A DNA stretch of 64,000 bases, taken from an uncultured Eubacteriales bacterium (lineage in GTDB: Bacteria > Bacillota > Clostridia > Oscillospirales > Oscillospiraceae). Positions within the stretch are counted from its first letter, which is position 1. Every line of letters begins with the position of its first letter. The stretch lies in NCBI GenBank assembly GCA_900079765.1, contig LT599017.1, positions 744,001-808,000 on the forward strand, given 5' to 3'. The notes below the pieces were generated by a model. The model had not been told where the DNA came from. It made no database searches and saw only the letters and a program-made list of their open reading frames with translations. This document shows positions 43,964 to 53,201 of this stretch, piece by piece. The translations under genes were made by a program, and so were the position numbers.

Positions 43964-44932
43964 TTAGGACTTCCGCACTGGCCTGATATACTTCCAAAAC
44001 CGCTCCGGATCATGATAAAAGAAAATGATTCTGCCGGGGGAAGTATCATAGCAGTAACCGGTGCCTGCAAAATCAAAAGTTGCCATTGCCTTTTCCATCT
44101 GTTCCTCCACACTACGATTTTCCTGCTCATAGTCGAAGGGACCATGTTCAAAAACAATATACTCGGCTTCGGGAACATCAATCATAAGCATTTGTGGTGG
44201 TACTTCGCCTTTATAATCAAAAGGAAGACGTACACCATAACACTCTGTACGTGGGATACCCCAATCGCAGAGTCTGCCGTCCGGGTCATTCATGTACGCC
44301 ATAATCTGACCGCTGCTGCTGTTAGATTCGCTCCCGCTGTCGTCATCCAATTTGCCCTTGATGCTATCGAGTAAGCCGCAAATTGTTTCGCAGTCCTGTC
44401 CCGGAATAAGGCTTTGCTTTTGCCAAAAATCCCAATACCCGTTACTCTCATAGTTTTTTATGTGCAAAAATTTGTGTGCGGGAATGGTTACAAAATAAAT
44501 TTTTACATCATCTGTAGATTTCATCATACCGATCTCCCCAAATCCGAAAAAGTAGCGGTCGAAAGGGTTTATTTTTGTACGAAGGGCGATAGGCATAGGC
44601 TTTTTTCGGTATTCACTTGGAGTTACACCATATGTTCCCTTGAAAGCTCTGGTAAAAGCTTCATGTGATGAAAAACCATAATCAAAAGCAATATCCAAAA
44701 TGCTTTTTCCACTATCCCGAACCTCTTTTAGTGCAAAGGCTAATTTTCTTTGCCGCAGATAATCCCTAAATTGCATACCCGATATTTCTTTAAATTTTCT
44801 CGTAGTATGGAATTCGGAATAACCTAACTTGCGAGAAAGAAATCGTAGCGTTATTGCTTCTCCGTTACGATTTTTAATACACTCGTCAATTTCATCAACA
44901 ATTATTTTGATTTGCTTGTGCCACTCATACAT
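43964..44932 (-). CDS. AraC-family regulator with GyrI-like effector domain
   Basis: ATG 44932 (MYEWHKQIKII) has GAGGTG 7 bases upstream; a GTG four codons earlier overlaps this site. The 322-residue protein has an N-terminal double helix-turn-helix (RFLSRKLGYSEFHTTRKFKEISG and SILDIAFDYGFSSHEAFTRAFKGTYGVTPSEYRK) and a C-terminal GyrI/Rob-like effector-binding domain that begins near KIYFVTIPAHKFLHIKNYES. Such regulators often bind lipophilic drugs or antimicrobials. The gene is visibly AT-richer than its neighbours and uses AAA, ATT and TTT codons freely, which suggests horizontal origin. Confidence 0.88.
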   Translation of the reverse strand: MYEWHKQIKIIVDEIDECIKNRNGEAITLRFLSRKLGYSEFHTTRKFKEISGMQFRDYLRQRKLAFALKEVRDSGKSILDIAFDYGFSSHEAFTRAFKGTYGVTPSEYRKKPMPIALRTKINPFDRYFFGFGEIGMMKSTDDVKIYFVTIPAHKFLHIKNYESNGYWDFWQKQSLIPGQDCETICGLLDSIKGKLDDDSGSESNSSSGQIMAYMNDPDGRLCDWGIPRTECYGVRLPFDYKGEVPPQMLMIDVPEAEYIVFEHGPFDYEQENRSVEEQMEKAMATFDFAGTGYCYDTSPGRIIFFYHDPERFWKYIRPVRKS

Positions 44933-44948
44933 TCGTCTGTTCACCTCG

Positions 44949-44985
44949 TTTCAACCACTCTATAGTCATTATAGAATGGTTGAAA
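44949..44985. promoter_or_regulatory. Long palindrome upstream of the AraC-type gene
   Basis: A 37-base palindrome with arms TTTCAACCA-x-TCTATA and TATAGA-x-TGGTTGAAA has only two mismatched pairs. It contains the minus-strand TATAAT (-10 candidate) and ends 16 bases before the start codon, close to the ribosome site. It fits an operator for autoregulation. Confidence 0.7.
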
Positions 44986-45075
44986 TTGCATTGCTTGATT
45001 TTACTTGCTGAAAAGAGAGGATATATTTCATCCCCTAACTCGCCTAATATAAATTTTCAACATCAAAGGCCCTCC

Positions 45076-46224
45076 TTATTTGCCGAAAATCTTCGCAGCT
45101 TCCCGCATGTTATCGACGACCCCAACCTGGAAGGGGCAGCGGCTCTCGCACGCGCCGCACGCCACGCACTCGCTTGCCGTGTGGGGGAGGATCGCGTAGT
45201 GCTCCCGCACCGTCTCAGGGACACTGCCCTGGGCGCGGGCGAGGCTTAAAAACTTGGTGACGCTGGCCACATCGATGCCCACGGGGCAGGGGGCGCAATG
45301 GCCGCAGTACATGCAGTGGCCCACCCAGCTGATGTTGGGGAAAGCGGCCAGGGCGGAGGCGTAGTCCCGCGCCTCGTGGTCGGCGGTCTCGTAGGCCGCG
45401 CTCTCCTCAAGCTGCTCCACCGTCCGCGCGCCCGAGAGCACGGTGGCCACACCGGGGCGGGTGAGGGCGTAGTGCAGGCACTGGATGGGGGTCAGGGCCT
45501 TGCCGGCGGGGGAGAGGGTAGCGTCCAACAGGTCGCCGCCGCCGAAGGCCTTCATCACCGTAATGCCCACGCCCAGCCGCTGGCAGATCTCGTACAGGGC
45601 CTCCCGCTCGGGGTCCATGTTGACCAGGGACTTTTCATAGGCGTCGTCCGCCCAGAGCTTTTCCAGGTCTTCATCCGCGGGCTGGAGGTCGTAGCAGGGG
45701 TTGACGCTGAACATGAGCACGTCGATCAGCCCGCTCTCTGCCGCGGCCAGCCCCACCTGCGGGTTGTGGCTGGAGAGGCCGATGTGCCCGATTCTCCCGG
45801 CTGCTTTCAGCTCCCTGGCGTAGGCCATGATGGGGCCCGAGACGATGGTGTTCCAGTCTTCCAGCGCGTCGGAGTAGTGGATCATGCCCACATCGATGTA
45901 GTCGGTGTCCAGGCGGGAGAGGAGATCCTCGAAGCCCTCCTTTACCTCGGCTAGGTTCCGGGTGCGCTTGTACTGCCCGTTTTGCCAGACAGTACAGAGG
46001 TGGCCCTGGAGGATGAATTTCTCCCTCCGGCCCCGAAGGGCCTTACCCAGGCGGTCGCGCATCCCGGCGTCAGGGGTGTATAGGTCCATGTAGTTGACGC
46101 CCAGCCGCTCGGCGGCGTCGATAAGGGGGAGGGTATATACCCCGTCGTGTTCTACAAAGCCCTCGCACCCGATGCCGATCTCGCTTACCATCAGCCCGGT
46201 GCGGCCTAAGGGACGATACTCCAT
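45076..46224 (-). CDS. Aldo/keto reductase with C-terminal ferredoxin domain
   Basis: The 382-residue product begins MEYRPLGRTGLMVSEIGIGCEGF and has the AKR barrel with DLYTPDAGMRDRLG, DTDYIDVGMIHYSD and RIGHIGLSSHNPQVG. The last about 90 residues hold two cysteine clusters, CMYCGHCAPCP and CVACGACESRCP, predicted to bind two 4Fe-4S centres. Such fusions are widespread in anaerobes and act as oxidoreductases of unknown carbonyl substrates with iron-sulfur electron relay. The promoter has MerR-type spacing, so it may respond to an electrophile or metal. Confidence 0.9.
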   Translation of the reverse strand: MEYRPLGRTGLMVSEIGIGCEGFVEHDGVYTLPLIDAAERLGVNYMDLYTPDAGMRDRLGKALRGRREKFILQGHLCTVWQNGQYKRTRNLAEVKEGFEDLLSRLDTDYIDVGMIHYSDALEDWNTIVSGPIMAYARELKAAGRIGHIGLSSHNPQVGLAAAESGLIDVLMFSVNPCYDLQPADEDLEKLWADDAYEKSLVNMDPEREALYEICQRLGVGITVMKAFGGGDLLDATLSPAGKALTPIQCLHYALTRPGVATVLSGARTVEQLEESAAYETADHEARDYASALAAFPNISWVGHCMYCGHCAPCPVGIDVASVTKFLSLARAQGSVPETVREHYAILPHTASECVACGACESRCPFQVGVVDNMREAAKIFGK

Positions 46225-46258
46225 GGCGGATTCCTCGTTTCTTTGATGTGATACCTAT

Positions 46259-46289
46259 AGGATAACACTTGGAGTGCACTCCAAGTCAA
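46259..46289 (-). promoter_or_regulatory. MerR-type promoter and operator of the aldo/keto reductase gene
   Basis: On the minus strand: TTGACT (46289-46284), a 19-base spacer, TATCCT (46264-46259). The perfect 20-base palindrome ACTTGGAGTGCACTCCAAGT (46267-46286) fills the spacer. A lengthened 19-base spacer with a CTTGGAGT half-site dyad is the hallmark of MerR-family activation by DNA twisting. No merR gene is within the window. Confidence 0.87.
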
Positions 46290-46318
46290 GAGGGAAATGA
46301 GGAAGACGGCAGGTTACA

Positions 46319-46350
46319 GCAATCCCCCCTACCGGGTTTGGCGGCAGGGG
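46319..46350 (-). terminator. Possible clpB terminator
   Basis: ATCCCCCCT and AGGGGGGAT arms just after the clpB stop; no T-run follows, so it could be a weak or Rho-assisted stop or an mRNA-end hairpin. Confidence 0.4.
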
Positions 46351-46358
46351 GGATGCGC

Positions 46359-48953
46359 TTATTCCACGGTCAGCTCACCGGACTTGCAGTCGATGGTGAG
46401 GGACGCGCCGGGAAGGACGGCGCCGGAGATGATTTTCCGGCCAATGAGGGTCTCCACATTGTGCTGCACGAAACGGCGCAGCGGGCGGGCACCGTAGACG
46501 GGGTCGTAGGCACTGTCCACAATGAAGTCCTTGGCCGCGGCGGTGAGGGCGACGGTGATCTGCTTGTCGCCCAGACGGCGGTTGAGGTCAGCCATCAGCA
46601 GATCGATGATGTGGGTGATGTTCTCCTTGGTGAGGGGTTTATAGAAGACAATCTCGTCCAGGCGGTTTAAAAACTCCGGGCGGAAGGACCGCTTGAGCAT
46701 GGCCTCCACCTGCTCCTTGGCGGCGGGGGAAATCTCGCCGCTGGAGTCGATGCCGTCCAGCAGGAACTGGCTGCCCAGGTTGGAGGTGAGAATCAAGATG
46801 GTGTTCTTGAAGTCCACGGTACGGCCCTGGCTGTCGGTGATGCGCCCATCGTCCAGTACCTGGAGGAGGACGTTGAACACGTCGGGGTGGGCCTTCTCCA
46901 CCTCGTCGAAGAGGACGACGCTGTAAGGCTTGCGCCGCACCGCCTCGGTGAGCTGGCCGCCCTCCTCATACCCCACGTAGCCGGGAGGGGCGCCAATCAG
47001 GCGGGAGACAGAGAATTTCTCCATATACTCGCTCATGTCGATGCGGACGAGGTTTTTCTCGCTGTCGAAGAGGGCCTCGGCCAGGGTCTTGGCAAGCTCG
47101 GTCTTGCCCACGCCGGTGGGGCCCAGGAAGAGGAAGGAGCCGATGGGCTTATTCGGGTCGGCGATGCCGGCCCGGCTGCGGAGGATGGCTTCGCTGACGA
47201 GGCGCACGGCCTCGTCCTGGCCGACCACCCGCTTGTGTAGGATGTCCTCAAGGTGGAGGAGCTTTTCCCGCTCCCCCTCCATGAGCCGGGCCACGGGGAT
47301 GCCGGTCCACCGCTCGATGATGCGGGCAATCTCCTCGTCGGTTACCTTGTCCCGGAGGAGGGTGTTGGCGTGGGTCTCATGGGTCTTCTGCTCCTCGGCC
47401 TCGATGGCTTTCTGGAGCTCAGGGATTTTGCCGTACTGGAGCTGGGCGGCCTTCTCCAGGTCGTACTCCCGTTGGGCCTTCTCGAGCTCCGCGTTGGCGC
47501 GCTCCAGGTCCTCACGGAGTTTCTGCACCTTGCCGATGGCGCTTTTCTCATTCTCCCACTGGGCTTTCTTGGCCTTGAACTCCTCCCGCATGTTGGAGAG
47601 CTCCTTTTGGATCTCCGCCAGATGCTCCAGGGAGAGCTTGTCGGTCTCCTTTTTCAGGGCGGCCTCCTCGATCTCGTGCTGGATGATCTTGCGCTGGATA
47701 ACGTCCAGCTCGGTGGGCATGGAGTCGATCTCGGTGCGGAGCATGGCGCATGCCTCATCGATGAGGTCGATGGCCTTGTCGGGGAGGAAACGGTCGGTGA
47801 TGTAGCGGTTGGAGAGGGATGCGGCGGCGATGATGGCCGCGTCGGTGATCTTCACGCCGTGGTAGACCTCGTACCGCTCCTTGAGGCCGCGGAGGATGGC
47901 CACGGTGTCCTCCACCGAGGGCTCGTTCACCTGCACGGGCTGGAACCGCCGCTCCAGGGCGGCGTCCTTTTCGATATACTGGCGGTACTCGTTGAGGGTG
48001 GTAGCTCCGATACAGTGGAGCTCGCCCCGGGCCAGCAGAGGCTTTAAGAGGTTGCCCGCGTCCATGGCCCCCTCGGTCTTGCCCGCGCCCACAATGGTGT
48101 GCAGCTCGTCGATAAAGAGGAGGATGCGCCCCTCGCTCTTCTTCACCTCGCCCAGGACGGCCTTGAGCCGCTCTTCAAACTCTCCCCGGTACTTGGCCCC
48201 CGCGATGAGGGCGCCCATATCCAGGGCGAATATGGTCTTGTCCTTCAGGGAGGTGGGCACGTCGCCCTTAACGATGCGCTGGGCCAGGCCCTCGGCGATG
48301 GCGGTCTTGCCCACGCCGGGCTCACCGATGAGGACGGGGTTGTTCTTTGTTTTGCGGGAGAGGATGCGGATGACGTTTCTGATCTCGTCGTCCCGGCCGA
48401 TGACCGGGTCCAGCTTGTTCTGCCGCGCACGTTCCACAAGGTCGGAGCCGTACTTCTTTAGGGCGTCGTAGGTGTCCTCCGGATTGTCGGAGGTCACCCG
48501 CTGGTTGCCCCGTACTGAAGAGAGAGCCTGCAAAATGCCCTCGCGTGTGATCTTGTAAGTCTGGAAGAGCGGCTTAAGGGAGGAGCCCGCAGTTTCCACC
48601 AAGGCGAGGAACAGGTGCTCCACCGAGACGTATTCGTCCTTCATGCTCCCGGCGGTCTTCTCCGCCTGGTTGAGGGCTTTGTCCACGTCCGCGGCGACGT
48701 AGACCTTGCCCTGCTCCCGGCCTGAGCCGGAGACCCGGGGCAGTTTCTCCACCTCGGCCTTGACGGCGGCGGTGAAGGAGGGAAGGGTGAGGCCCATTTT
48801 GGTGAGGAGCTGGGGAACCAGCCCGTCTTCAGCGGAGACCAGAGCGTACAGGAGATGGGTCTGCTCAATCTGCTGGTTCCCATGCTCCTGGGCGATGGCC
48901 TGGGCGTTCTGCACCGCCTCCAGCGCCTTCTGAGTAAATTGGTTCATGTTCAT
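46359..48953 (-). CDS. clpB: Chaperone ClpB (HSP100 disaggregase)
   Basis: ATG 48953 ([14 protein letters not shown]) has AAAGGAG 9 bases upstream; a TTG two codons earlier is less likely. The 864-residue protein has the N-terminal Clp repeat domain, AAA-1 Walker [14 protein letters not shown] with LFIDELHTI, a long middle coiled coil (about residues 400-520; ClpB-specific), and AAA-2 [16 protein letters not shown] with LFDEVEKAH. It rescues aggregated proteins with DnaK. A perfect CIRCE element lies upstream. Confidence 0.97.
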   Translation of the reverse strand: MNMNQFTQKALEAVQNAQAIAQEHGNQQIEQTHLLYALVSAEDGLVPQLLTKMGLTLPSFTAAVKAEVEKLPRVSGSGREQGKVYVAADVDKALNQAEKTAGSMKDEYVSVEHLFLALVETAGSSLKPLFQTYKITREGILQALSSVRGNQRVTSDNPEDTYDALKKYGSDLVERARQNKLDPVIGRDDEIRNVIRILSRKTKNNPVLIGEPGVGKTAIAEGLAQRIVKGDVPTSLKDKTIFALDMGALIAGAKYRGEFEERLKAVLGEVKKSEGRILLFIDELHTIVGAGKTEGAMDAGNLLKPLLARGELHCIGATTLNEYRQYIEKDAALERRFQPVQVNEPSVEDTVAILRGLKERYEVYHGVKITDAAIIAAASLSNRYITDRFLPDKAIDLIDEACAMLRTEIDSMPTELDVIQRKIIQHEIEEAALKKETDKLSLEHLAEIQKELSNMREEFKAKKAQWENEKSAIGKVQKLREDLERANAELEKAQREYDLEKAAQLQYGKIPELQKAIEAEEQKTHETHANTLLRDKVTDEEIARIIERWTGIPVARLMEGEREKLLHLEDILHKRVVGQDEAVRLVSEAILRSRAGIADPNKPIGSFLFLGPTGVGKTELAKTLAEALFDSEKNLVRIDMSEYMEKFSVSRLIGAPPGYVGYEEGGQLTEAVRRKPYSVVLFDEVEKAHPDVFNVLLQVLDDGRITDSQGRTVDFKNTILILTSNLGSQFLLDGIDSSGEISPAAKEQVEAMLKRSFRPEFLNRLDEIVFYKPLTKENITHIIDLLMADLNRRLGDKQITVALTAAAKDFIVDSAYDPVYGARPLRRFVQHNVETLIGRKIISGAVLPGASLTIDCKSGELTVE

Positions 48954-48997
48954 AGTCAAACACTCCTTTCAAAGGAAAAGACTTTTGTTTGACCTTA

Positions 48998-49003
48998 GTA
49001 TAG
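48998..49003 (-). promoter_or_regulatory. clpB -10 candidate
   Basis: TATACT on the minus strand, 45 bases upstream of clpB and 40 bases downstream of the CIRCE element. I found no good -35 at the right distance. Confidence 0.35.
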
Positions 49004-49042
49004 GCTGCTTAGGAAAGAAAATCATGAACGGAATGTAAATTG

Positions 49043-49069
49043 TTAGCACTCATCACAAGAGAGTGCTAA
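49043..49069. promoter_or_regulatory. CIRCE element (HrcA operator)
   Basis: TTAGCACTC-N9-GAGTGCTAA, an exact match to the consensus, 90 bases upstream of clpB. HrcA repression with relief by heat is expected. Its use on clpB, rather than only groESL and dnaK, fits Clostridia. Confidence 0.95.
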
Positions 49070-49146
49070 TCTGAGAAATGAAGGCACGCTTGGGTGCAGG
49101 CTCTGCGCGTCCAGCGCCGCTACCCTCACTATCTCGCCCGGCATAC

Positions 49147-49401
49147 TCAGATCTCTCTCACCATTTCCATGATTTCCGGAAGGGACAGCTTTGGGCCGTT
49201 GTGCCAGTAGATATTCTCGCCGTCCGTCTGGGGGCGGAACAGCTCCCCATTCCGGCGCAGGCGCAAAAAGGCCGGATTATCCTGCTTGGATTTAAGGGAG
49301 AGCAGCAGAACCTGTCCGTTGCTGAAATGAATGTCCAGCAGGATGCCAAGCGTTCCCTCTCTGGGGTCGGTACAGGCCGCGACATAGCTAATTTTCGCCA
49401 T
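49147..49401 (-). CDS. DUF2442-like small protein
   Basis: The 84-residue product follows GGAGGTG at 7 bases. It has DIHFSNGQVLLLSLKSK, NPAFLRLRRNGELFR and GENIYWHNGPKLSLPEIMEMV, which correspond to the DUF2442 layout (gene product of unknown function, sometimes paired with DUF4160 in toxin-antitoxin-like loci). No partner gene is adjacent; the subtilase ends 49 bases downstream. Confidence 0.75.
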   Translation of the reverse strand: MAKISYVAACTDPREGTLGILLDIHFSNGQVLLLSLKSKQDNPAFLRLRRNGELFRPQTDGENIYWHNGPKLSLPEIMEMVREI

Positions 49402-49450
49402 CTTCTGTCACCTCCATGATACAGTGCTGTTTCCGCCTCTTGAAAGAATT

Positions 49451-52400
49451 TCAGCCGCTGATCGCGGCATCGAAACGGGCTAGCATGGCGGCTACCTCAG
49501 CCCTTGTGGCGATACCTGCAGGGTCAAGTATCCCGGCCCCCTTGCCCGTGATGATGCCCTTCTGCGTGGCCCAGATAAGGGCGGCTACCGCGTAATCCGA
49601 AGCCGAATCGCTGTCGGTAAAAGCGGTAAGGTCCCCTTTAACCTCGGGTGAGCCGGAGTAGCGCCAGAGGAGCAAGGCGAACTGCTGACGGGTAATGGGG
49701 TCGTCCGTTCCAAATACTCCTCCGCCGTAGCCGCCTAGGATCCCCTTTGTCGAGGCCCAGGTTATGGCGGCGGTATACCACATATCGGTCGAAAGGTCGG
49801 TGAAATCAGCTGAGCCGATTACCGCCGGACTTCCGGCCATACGGTAAACGGTGGTGGCAAGCATGGCCCGGGTAGCAGTGGCACCGGGGCCAAACAGCCC
49901 ATCGGCCACGCCTTTCATAAGACCCTTTGAGAAGACGTATTCCACGTCGGAATAATACCAGTCACCGCTTTTTACGTCTGTAAAGGCCGTGAATTGCGGT
50001 TGTGTTAAAACGGCAAATACCGCCGGCACCCCGGTCGTCAGGGTGATATACCCCTCTGAGCTGCTTACAGCCTCAAGGGCGGTATTTGACGCGCCGTTTG
50101 CTATGGTAAGAACCTTGAATTTCTGCCCGGAATACTCGGCTCCAACAAAAAGGGTTACGCCTGCTTGTGCTTCAAAGGCAGTGACCGCTTCGGGGAAAAC
50201 CTCGTTTGTGTAGACGAGGGCCTTCAGCTCCAAGCATTTGACGATATGTGAGCTGCCTATTTCATTCTCCTGGAGACCCTCAGACGAATAGGAGGTAAGC
50301 GCAAGGTATAGCTGCTCATTATCACCGAGGCCTGCAGAAAATGTTTCCCATGGCAGAGATATAGAGCCGTTGGAGTTAGAAATTACAACGTCCGTCTTTG
50401 CCTTGGCTATGCGGGAGGCGGCCTTTCCGGAAAGCGATACGCCATTGTCGCCGGAAGCTCTCAGAGATATGTTGTCCCCGAGTCCCAATATCATCTCCGA
50501 TATGTCATCATCGCTATAAGAGACGGTTCCTGGCGGGAGCCTTTCGAGTATGGTCTCATCCTTTGCCGCGCTGGCACCTCCGCCCCCTGTCGCGCCGCCG
50601 CCGCCGCCACCGCCATTCCCCGCACTGTCGCTGATGGTAAGGGCAAAGGTTTTGTCCTTTCCGGCACTGAATCGAAAGTTTAAGCTTTTTATGCCGGTTG
50701 AGAGACTGTTGATAAAGCTGCGGCTTATGGTGACCGTGATGGAATCGACCAAGTCGTCACCATCGCTGTCTGTGGGAGCGGTGGTATAGCTGCTTTGGCT
50801 GACAGGGCTTTCGTTATAGTAAAGTCCTGTAAAGGAATTGCCGTAGAGGGTTGCTACAACGCTGATTCCACCTGAGTCTGTGTACAGGTCATATGAGCCG
50901 GAGACGGGGTCAATGACAGAGTTACTTGTATTACGGCCGACGGTTACGGTTACGGTAACGGCGTCTTTTGACTCGAACATGTCATTTTTGGCCTTGAGAA
51001 GGATCGTGACTGCTCTGCCCTCGTAATCGCTGCTGGGGCCCTTGGTGCTGTCGGGAGTGTAAGTCAGGATAGTGCCCTCGATTTTTACCTCTCCCGCACC
51101 GTCAGAGGAAACGATCTGATAGGAGGTCTCTTGTTCAAACCATGTGCTTATATTTGCGGTGTACACATTGGCTGCCTTGAGTCCGTCAAGAGAGGGAAGA
51201 AGCGCGGTTCCGCTCTGGGAGGCCGAGCCTTCAGTCATAGAGGGAACATCATAGGCCGAATGGGTGATATTCAGATCATAGACGGTTTGAGAGGGGAGAG
51301 TGGGAAGCACGATACTCCAGAAAGAACCATCCTCTCTGATTTTGCTGATGGCAGGAGTGATAGGATAGGACAGCGTCACGGCGATACCGTCGGAGGTCAG
51401 GTTAGCAAGGCTGTCTATAGCCGAGGAAGGCAGGGTGATGGTATAGGTGGAGGGAACGTCCTGAGACGGCACGGCCTCATAACCCAAAACTTTGAGAGAG
51501 GTAATTTCGGCCGAGGTAAGTTCGGACCATTTGGCGTAGTATTTGATGTCCTCGATATAGTAGGATACCGTTTTGTCCGATACCGAGCTGCGGACTGTGC
51601 CCAAGGCCCCAAGGGGAAGGGCAGTTACGGCCTCTCCGCTGTAGTCCCCTGTTTCGTACCAGCCTTCGAAGTCGTATCCGCTGCGTGTGGGCGTAGGGAG
51701 AGTAAGGTCTTCATCCCTGCCCAGGGTATATGTCGCAGCGCTGCCGGCCGGCAGCTGGGCGGGAGCATCAACGCTGCCGCAAAGCTGGTAATCTATACCG
51801 TACTCGGTTTCGGTCAGGGCAGTCAAGAGGGCCTCGGCGTCAAGGATGCCGTAACCATAACTTGAATCCCAGCCCGATGTGCCGAGATCGCTTGAGGTGA
51901 CGGCAAGGAGGGATTCAAAGTCGTCATGATCGAGTTCACTGTTAATGCTTTTTGTTATGGCGGCCAGCGCGGCCACTACGGGAGACGCATAGGAAGTTCC
52001 GCTGGAGGTTATGTAAGAATCCTCCGGGCTGCTGTAAAGAGTCCCGTCGGCGTTGGGGTAAACAGACGCGCCGAGAACGAAACCGCCGGGGGCGGTGACA
52101 CTTATGCTTGCGTTATACTGCGAAAAGCTTGAGCGTGTAAGGGAAACACCCGACTGGCTGACGCTTCCAACGCCGATGACATGCTCGCAGGCGGCGGGGT
52201 AGAAGAGGGAAGATGTGCCGTCGTTTCCGGCAGCCGCCACAACGATTACTCCCTTGTCGCCGGCGTAGTTTATGGCGTCCTGCAGAGTTGATATGTTTGT
52301 GCTGCTTTTTGCGCCCAGGCTCATATTTATTACATCCGCGCCGTTGTCGGCGGCATAACGGATAGCCGAGGCCACCAACGCGGCGCTGCCGCTATTCGAG

Positions 52401-53119
52401 TCGTATTTGTTGTCGTAGGGGAAGACATCAGAGCCCGAATATGAGATGCAGCGAAGAATCATGAGCTCTGCACCGTCGGCGATTCCGGCCATTCCCTTCC
52501 CGTTGTCGGTTAGAGCGGCAATCTGGCTTGTGACAAAGGTGCCGTGGCCTACAGCCCGCTGGTCGCGGTAGTAGCAGGCCGAGCGCTCGTCTTCATCAGC
52601 CGTGCCGAGGAAGTTCTTACTGTATTCCGAGATGTTGGAGCCTTCAAACTCTTCGTGGCCGTGGTATGTTCCGGTCTCGTCATACCAGGCATAGAGCCCG
52701 GAGTCTATGATAGCAATTGTGACGCCGTTTCCATCAAAACCGCCGCCATAAAGGCTGAGGTATTTGATCGCGTCCAGTGTCCACTGGCCGTGATACTGCG
52801 GGTCGTTGGGATAGCTCTCCGAGCCATCGTCAAGAGGTTCAAGAATATAGTTGGGTTCGACATACTCCACCAGGCCGCTGTCAATTAGACTCTTGATAGA
52901 GTCGAGGTCATCGGTCAGATAGAGATCATCGGAATAGGGGACAGGCTCAAGGCAATCATTGGCCAGCGCCGAAAGAGAGGAACGGCGCGGAGTTTCGCTG
53001 AGCTTTACGATATATCCGTCATACTGGGCGTCCGATGCCTGGGCGGCCAGACCGAAAGCCGTCAGGGCGGAGATTGTGATTGCCGCTATGATCGCGGCGA
53101 TGATTTTGCGTGCGTGCAT
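49451..53119 (-). CDS. Secreted subtilisin-like (S8) protease with SLH anchor
   Basis: Starts at ATG 53119 with TTGGAGGG 7 bases upstream and a signal peptide (residues 1-29). The subtilase triad is D139 (IAIIDSGLYAW), H192 (GHGTFVTSQIA) and S376 (SSGTSYASP), with oxyanion N299 (AAGND). A possible I9-type propeptide spans residues 30-95. Downstream are an InlB/Listeria-Bacteroides-type repeat (GYDFEGWYETGDYSG), several beta-sandwich modules, a Gly-rich linker (NGGGGGGGATGGGG), and three SLH repeats in the last 190 residues (TDVKSGDWYYSDVEYVFSKG and so on). The whole is 1,222 residues. It would sit on the S-layer and digest extracellular protein or mature the giant protein encoded just upstream. 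Confidence 0.93.
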   Translation of the reverse strand: MHARKIIAAIIAAITISALTAFGLAAQASDAQYDGYIVKLSETPRRSSLSALANDCLEPVPYSDDLYLTDDLDSIKSLIDSGLVEYVEPNYILEPLDDGSESYPNDPQYHGQWTLDAIKYLSLYGGGFDGNGVTIAIIDSGLYAWYDETGTYHGHEEFEGSNISEYSKNFLGTADEDERSACYYRDQRAVGHGTFVTSQIAALTDNGKGMAGIADGAELMILRCISYSGSDVFPYDNKYDSNSGSAALVASAIRYAADNGADVINMSLGAKSSTNISTLQDAINYAGDKGVIVVAAAGNDGTSSLFYPAACEHVIGVGSVSQSGVSLTRSSFSQYNASISVTAPGGFVLGASVYPNADGTLYSSPEDSYITSSGTSYASPVVAALAAITKSINSELDHDDFESLLAVTSSDLGTSGWDSSYGYGILDAEALLTALTETEYGIDYQLCGSVDAPAQLPAGSAATYTLGRDEDLTLPTPTRSGYDFEGWYETGDYSGEAVTALPLGALGTVRSSVSDKTVSYYIEDIKYYAKWSELTSAEITSLKVLGYEAVPSQDVPSTYTITLPSSAIDSLANLTSDGIAVTLSYPITPAISKIREDGSFWSIVLPTLPSQTVYDLNITHSAYDVPSMTEGSASQSGTALLPSLDGLKAANVYTANISTWFEQETSYQIVSSDGAGEVKIEGTILTYTPDSTKGPSSDYEGRAVTILLKAKNDMFESKDAVTVTVTVGRNTSNSVIDPVSGSYDLYTDSGGISVVATLYGNSFTGLYYNESPVSQSSYTTAPTDSDGDDLVDSITVTISRSFINSLSTGIKSLNFRFSAGKDKTFALTISDSAGNGGGGGGGATGGGGASAAKDETILERLPPGTVSYSDDDISEMILGLGDNISLRASGDNGVSLSGKAASRIAKAKTDVVISNSNGSISLPWETFSAGLGDNEQLYLALTSYSSEGLQENEIGSSHIVKCLELKALVYTNEVFPEAVTAFEAQAGVTLFVGAEYSGQKFKVLTIANGASNTALEAVSSSEGYITLTTGVPAVFAVLTQPQFTAFTDVKSGDWYYSDVEYVFSKGLMKGVADGLFGPGATATRAMLATTVYRMAGSPAVIGSADFTDLSTDMWYTAAITWASTKGILGGYGGGVFGTDDPITRQQFALLLWRYSGSPEVKGDLTAFTDSDSASDYAVAALIWATQKGIITGKGAGILDPAGIATRAEVAAMLARFDAAISG

Positions 53120-53137
53120 TATAATCCCTCCAAGAGG

Positions 53138-53165
53138 GTGCGGGCCGCAATACCGCGGCCCGCAC
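53138..53165 (-). other. Intercistronic hairpin between giant protein and subtilase
   Basis: A perfect 11-bp stem GTGCGGGCCGC/GCGGCCCGCAC with a 6-base loop lies between the stop of the giant gene and the ribosome site of the subtilase gene. No T-run follows on the minus strand. It may attenuate or stabilise rather than terminate. Confidence 0.6.
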
Positions 53166-53201
53166 CTGCTCAGATTTTCTTTGCCGGGGACAGGGGGTAC
53201 G

